Assembly: GCA_023430685.1 (NCBI GenBank)
Contig: JAEYZH010000150.1
Location: 1 to 8,325 of the forward strand
DNA: 8,325 nt
Source of the DNA: Pseudomonadota bacterium
GTDB lineage: Bacteria > Pseudomonadota > Gammaproteobacteria > Xanthomonadales > Rhodanobacteraceae
Reading direction: 5' to 3'
Below the pieces are notes generated by a model. It saw only the letters and a program-made list of their open reading frames with translations. It had not been told where the DNA came from and did not search any database. A program made the translations under genes and the position numbers. This document shows positions 7,068 to 8,325 of this stretch, piece after piece; positions within the stretch are counted from its first letter, which is position 1, and each line of letters starts with the position of its first letter.

Positions 7068-7442
7068 TCACGTGCACGCCCGCGGCGCATCGCCGCCTTC
7101 GACGAGCGCACGAATCACGATCCGTTGCTGCGCATCGGTGAAGAGGCACTTGCAGCGCCGCGCCCACTCGATCGCTTCCTCGAGCGATCGCACCTCGATC
7201 AGCCAGAACCACTGGACAGTGACTCCGCGTTGCTCCGGCCCGGTGTCGACGTGCGCGCCGCGCCGATGCGACAGCCACACCGTGGCCCCACCTCCGGGCG
7301 ACTGCAGGCGCGCGGCTTCGAGCAGTACGCCCGCGCCGAGCAGCAACGCGCCGTAGCGCTCCAGTGCCGCCCCGGCGGCGGCATCGAACGCGTGGTCGCT
7401 TGCGCCGGCGTCGGCTGCTTCCAGCATGAGCATGAATCGCAT
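7068..7442 (-). CDS. YCII/DGPF-family protein, ECF42 partner
   Basis: A cytoplasmic protein of 124 residues with the YCII-related alpha/beta fold: N-terminal strand MRFMLMLEAADA, helix and turn ALERYGALLLGAGVLLEAARLQSP (27-49), a basic strand, and the conserved QWFWLIEVRSLEEAIEWARRC (77-97). Members are regularly encoded next to ECF42 sigma genes; a role as sensor or small enzyme is proposed but their biochemistry is poorly known. The usual 'DGPF' signature is not intact: the aligned segment reads DTGPEQRGV (66-74). The start at 7442 is chosen because the family N-terminus begins there and GGGAG (7450-7454) lies seven bases upstream; the frame extends to 7616, but with no family similarity. 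It is probably first in the operon with the sigma factor. Confidence 0.88.
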   Translation of the reverse strand: MRFMLMLEAADAGASDHAFDAAAGAALERYGALLLGAGVLLEAARLQSPGGGATVWLSHRRGAHVDTGPEQRGVTVQWFWLIEVRSLEEAIEWARRCKCLFTDAQQRIVIRALVEGGDAPRACT

Positions 7443-7482
7443 GGTCGTGCTCCCGAGGCGCGCTTGCGCCGTCGATGCGAGC

Positions 7483-7509
7483 GACGAAGTACCGCGGCGC
7501 GGTTCGACA
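7483..7509 (-). promoter_or_regulatory. Candidate ECF42-dependent promoter of the YCII-sigma operon
   Basis: On the minus strand TGTCGA (7509 to 7504) is followed after exactly 17 bases by CGTC (7486 to 7483). This agrees with the ECF42 promoter consensus as I recall it (TGTCGA at -35, CGA/TC at -10). The -10 ends 40 bases before the YCII ATG, giving a leader of about 35 bases. Position, orientation and both elements fit autoregulation. The hexamer alone also occurs by chance (for example inside the BON gene), so the support comes from the pairing and the place. Confidence 0.6.
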
Positions 7510-7659
7510 TCCGGTGCGCGCAAGCGGTGCGCATGCCACGCCTCGCGTGCGATGAGGCCGCGCGCGAGGCGGTATCCGCGGCCGCTGCCTGAACGCTTCG
7601 CACGTAAAAAAAGCATTGTTCATCGCGGGGTTGGGCGTGGATCGCCAATCTGGTCCCAC

Positions 7660-7675
7660 GTGGTCACCGGACCAC
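7660..7675 (+). promoter_or_regulatory. Leader hairpin 1 upstream of the BON gene
   Basis: GTGGTC (7660-7665) pairs with GACCAC (7670-7675) around an ACCG loop: six perfect base pairs. It overlaps the palindrome CCACGTGG (7656-7663), which could instead be a protein-binding site. There is no T-tract, so it is not a normal terminator. Role unknown. Confidence 0.45.
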
Positions 7676-7692
7676 CGGCGCTCGCAGCGCCG
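7676..7692 (+). promoter_or_regulatory. Leader hairpin 2, directly abutting hairpin 1
   Basis: CGGCGCT (7676-7682) pairs with AGCGCCG (7686-7692) around a three-base CGC loop: seven perfect base pairs, mostly G-C. It starts on the base after hairpin 1 ends and stops six bases before the GGAGGAG ribosome site. It could stabilise the mRNA or tune translation of the BON gene. Confidence 0.45.
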
Positions 7693-7711
7693 TCAACTGG
7701 AGGAGAACACC

Positions 7712-8068
7712 ATGACGACTCGTACCACGAACCTCACCACCCTGATGCTCGCCTCGGCGCTTTCCTTCGGCGCGGCGTCGTTCGCGACCGCACAGCAGCC
7801 CGCCGCGACGCCGGTGAACAACGACACGAATGTCGACTCCGAGCAGCCCGTGACCGATGCGTGGATCACGACCAAGGTCAAGACCGAGCTCGGCATCACC
7901 GAAGACGTCAAGGCGATGGACATCGACGTCGACACCAAGGACGGCATGGTCACGCTGACCGGCGTGCTGCAGGACGAGGCGGCCGTGAAGAAGGCCGTTG
8001 CCGCGACCAAGAGCGTCAAGGGCGTGCGCAGCGTCGACGCGAGCGGCCTGAAGGCTGCGGCGCACTAA
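7712..8068 (+). CDS. Secreted BON-domain protein (OsmY-like)
   Basis: A 118-residue protein, predicted periplasmic. Signal peptide at 1-27 (TTLMLASALSFGAASFATA, cleavage likely before QQP), a short linker, then one BON domain at about 48-113: VTDAWITTKVKTELGI, a DIDVDTKDGMVTLTGVL strand pair, and a helix ending in the VKGVRSVDASG strand. BON domains are thought to bind phospholipid or envelope surfaces; E. coli OsmY has two, this protein one. The start at 7712 is fixed by the signal peptide and by GGAGGAG (7699-7705) six bases upstream; the frame extends to 7616 without signal-peptide sense. The CsbD gene follows after 54 bases on the same strand, a common general or osmotic stress pairing. 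Confidence 0.9.
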   Translation: MTTRTTNLTTLMLASALSFGAASFATAQQPAATPVNNDTNVDSEQPVTDAWITTKVKTELGITEDVKAMDIDVDTKDGMVTLTGVLQDEAAVKKAVAATKSVKGVRSVDASGLKAAAH

Positions 8069-8122
8069 TCCAGACCCCCATCCACGGCGCTTCCACCAGG
8101 AACCGCCCAGCAGGAGCAGACC

Positions 8123-8320
8123 ATGAACGAAGATCGCATCAAGGGACAGTGGAAGCAGCTCGCCGGCCGCATCAAGGAGAAGTGGGGCAAGCTGACCGAC
8201 GACGACCTGACCATCGCCGAGGGCAACAGCCAGTACCTCGCCGGCAAGGTGCAGGAGCGCTACGGCGTGGCCAAGGACGAGGCCGAGCGCCAGGTCAGGG
8301 AGTTCGATCGCACGCTGTAA
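8123..8320 (+). CDS. CsbD-family stress protein
   Basis: A 65-residue hydrophilic protein that is full length for the CsbD/YjbJ family. It opens MNEDRIKGQWKQLAGRIKEKWG and continues LTDDDLTIAEGNSQYLAGKVQERYG, the family's conserved core, predicted as small amphipathic helices. CsbD proteins are abundant in stationary phase and general or osmotic stress, but their molecular activity is not known. AGGAG at 8112-8116 lies six bases before the ATG. The TAA ends five bases before the window edge, so any terminator or further operon member is out of view. Probably co-transcribed with the BON gene; no terminator is seen between them. Confidence 0.93.
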   Translation: MNEDRIKGQWKQLAGRIKEKWGKLTDDDLTIAEGNSQYLAGKVQERYGVAKDEAERQVREFDRTL

Positions 8321-8325
8321 GTACT

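Larger units (their letters stand above)
7443..7711. promoter_or_regulatory. Divergent regulatory region between the sigma operon and the BON/CsbD genes
   Basis: This 269-base non-coding stretch separates two divergent units. Facing left it holds the candidate ECF42 promoter (7483-7509) and the ribosome site GGGAG (7450-7454). Facing right it holds an A7 tract at 7606-7612, striking in such GC-rich DNA, two abutting hairpins (7660-7692) and a strong GGAGGAG (7699-7705) before the BON gene. I could not find a convincing sigma-70 promoter for the rightward unit. Confidence 0.6.

Noticed and set aside
6534..7592. A 352-codon plus-strand frame across the sigma and YCII genes.
   Set aside because: It is a shadow of two well-recognised minus-strand genes and has Arg/His-rich composition without any domain.
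7591..7650. Possible rightward promoter elements (GAAC at 7591, TTGTTC at 7616-7621) before the BON gene.
   Set aside because: No acceptable -10 sequence at the right spacing for sigma-70 or an envelope-stress sigma factor.
7616..7711. Upstream extension of the BON protein by 32 residues.
   Set aside because: It would place residues ahead of the signal peptide and cover the two hairpins and the strong ribosome site at 7699-7705.

Overview
The window is very GC-rich (about 70% by eye) and almost fully coding. The gene set is Gram-negative: an Slt70-type periplasmic transglycosylase, a BON-domain periplasmic protein and a CsbD protein. A secreted protein ending in a 'LFRNGFE' tail, a tail I associate with secreted proteins of Xanthomonadales/Lysobacterales (Rhodanobacter or Dokdonella-like), suggests a gammaproteobacterium of that order. 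This placement is inference from protein style, not from a marker gene.

Layout. (1) Bases 1-3742, plus strand: a soluble lytic murein transglycosylase, cut by the left edge, overlaps by ATGA a cation/proton antiporter with a C-terminal TrkA-N-like domain. (2) Bases 3743-3847: short convergent gap with no convincing terminator. (3) Bases 3848-7442, minus strand, read right to left: a YCII/DGPF-family protein, an ECF42-type sigma factor with the long C-terminal extension, a 109-residue secreted protein, and a collagen-like protein with a C-terminal LamG domain. The last two overlap by ATGA. The gaps are 48 and 74 bases and no terminator is visible, so all four may be one transcription unit. (4) Bases 7443-7711: divergent regulatory region. 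It holds a candidate ECF42 promoter facing left (TGTCGA, 17 bases, CGTC) and two abutting hairpins facing right in the leader of the next gene. (5) Bases 7712-8320, plus strand: a secreted BON-domain protein and a CsbD-family protein, a typical general/osmotic stress pair.

How they may work together. The YCII-sigma pair is the standard ECF42 module and probably activates its own promoter. What is unusual is that a two-gene cassette for exported proteins (a small GFE-tailed protein and a collagen/LamG fibre-like protein) follows directly on the same strand, which raises the possibility that ECF42 controls a surface structure. The flanking genes deal with the cell wall, ion balance and envelope stress, but a functional link to them is only suggestive. 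No mobile element, tRNA, rRNA or CRISPR array is visible.
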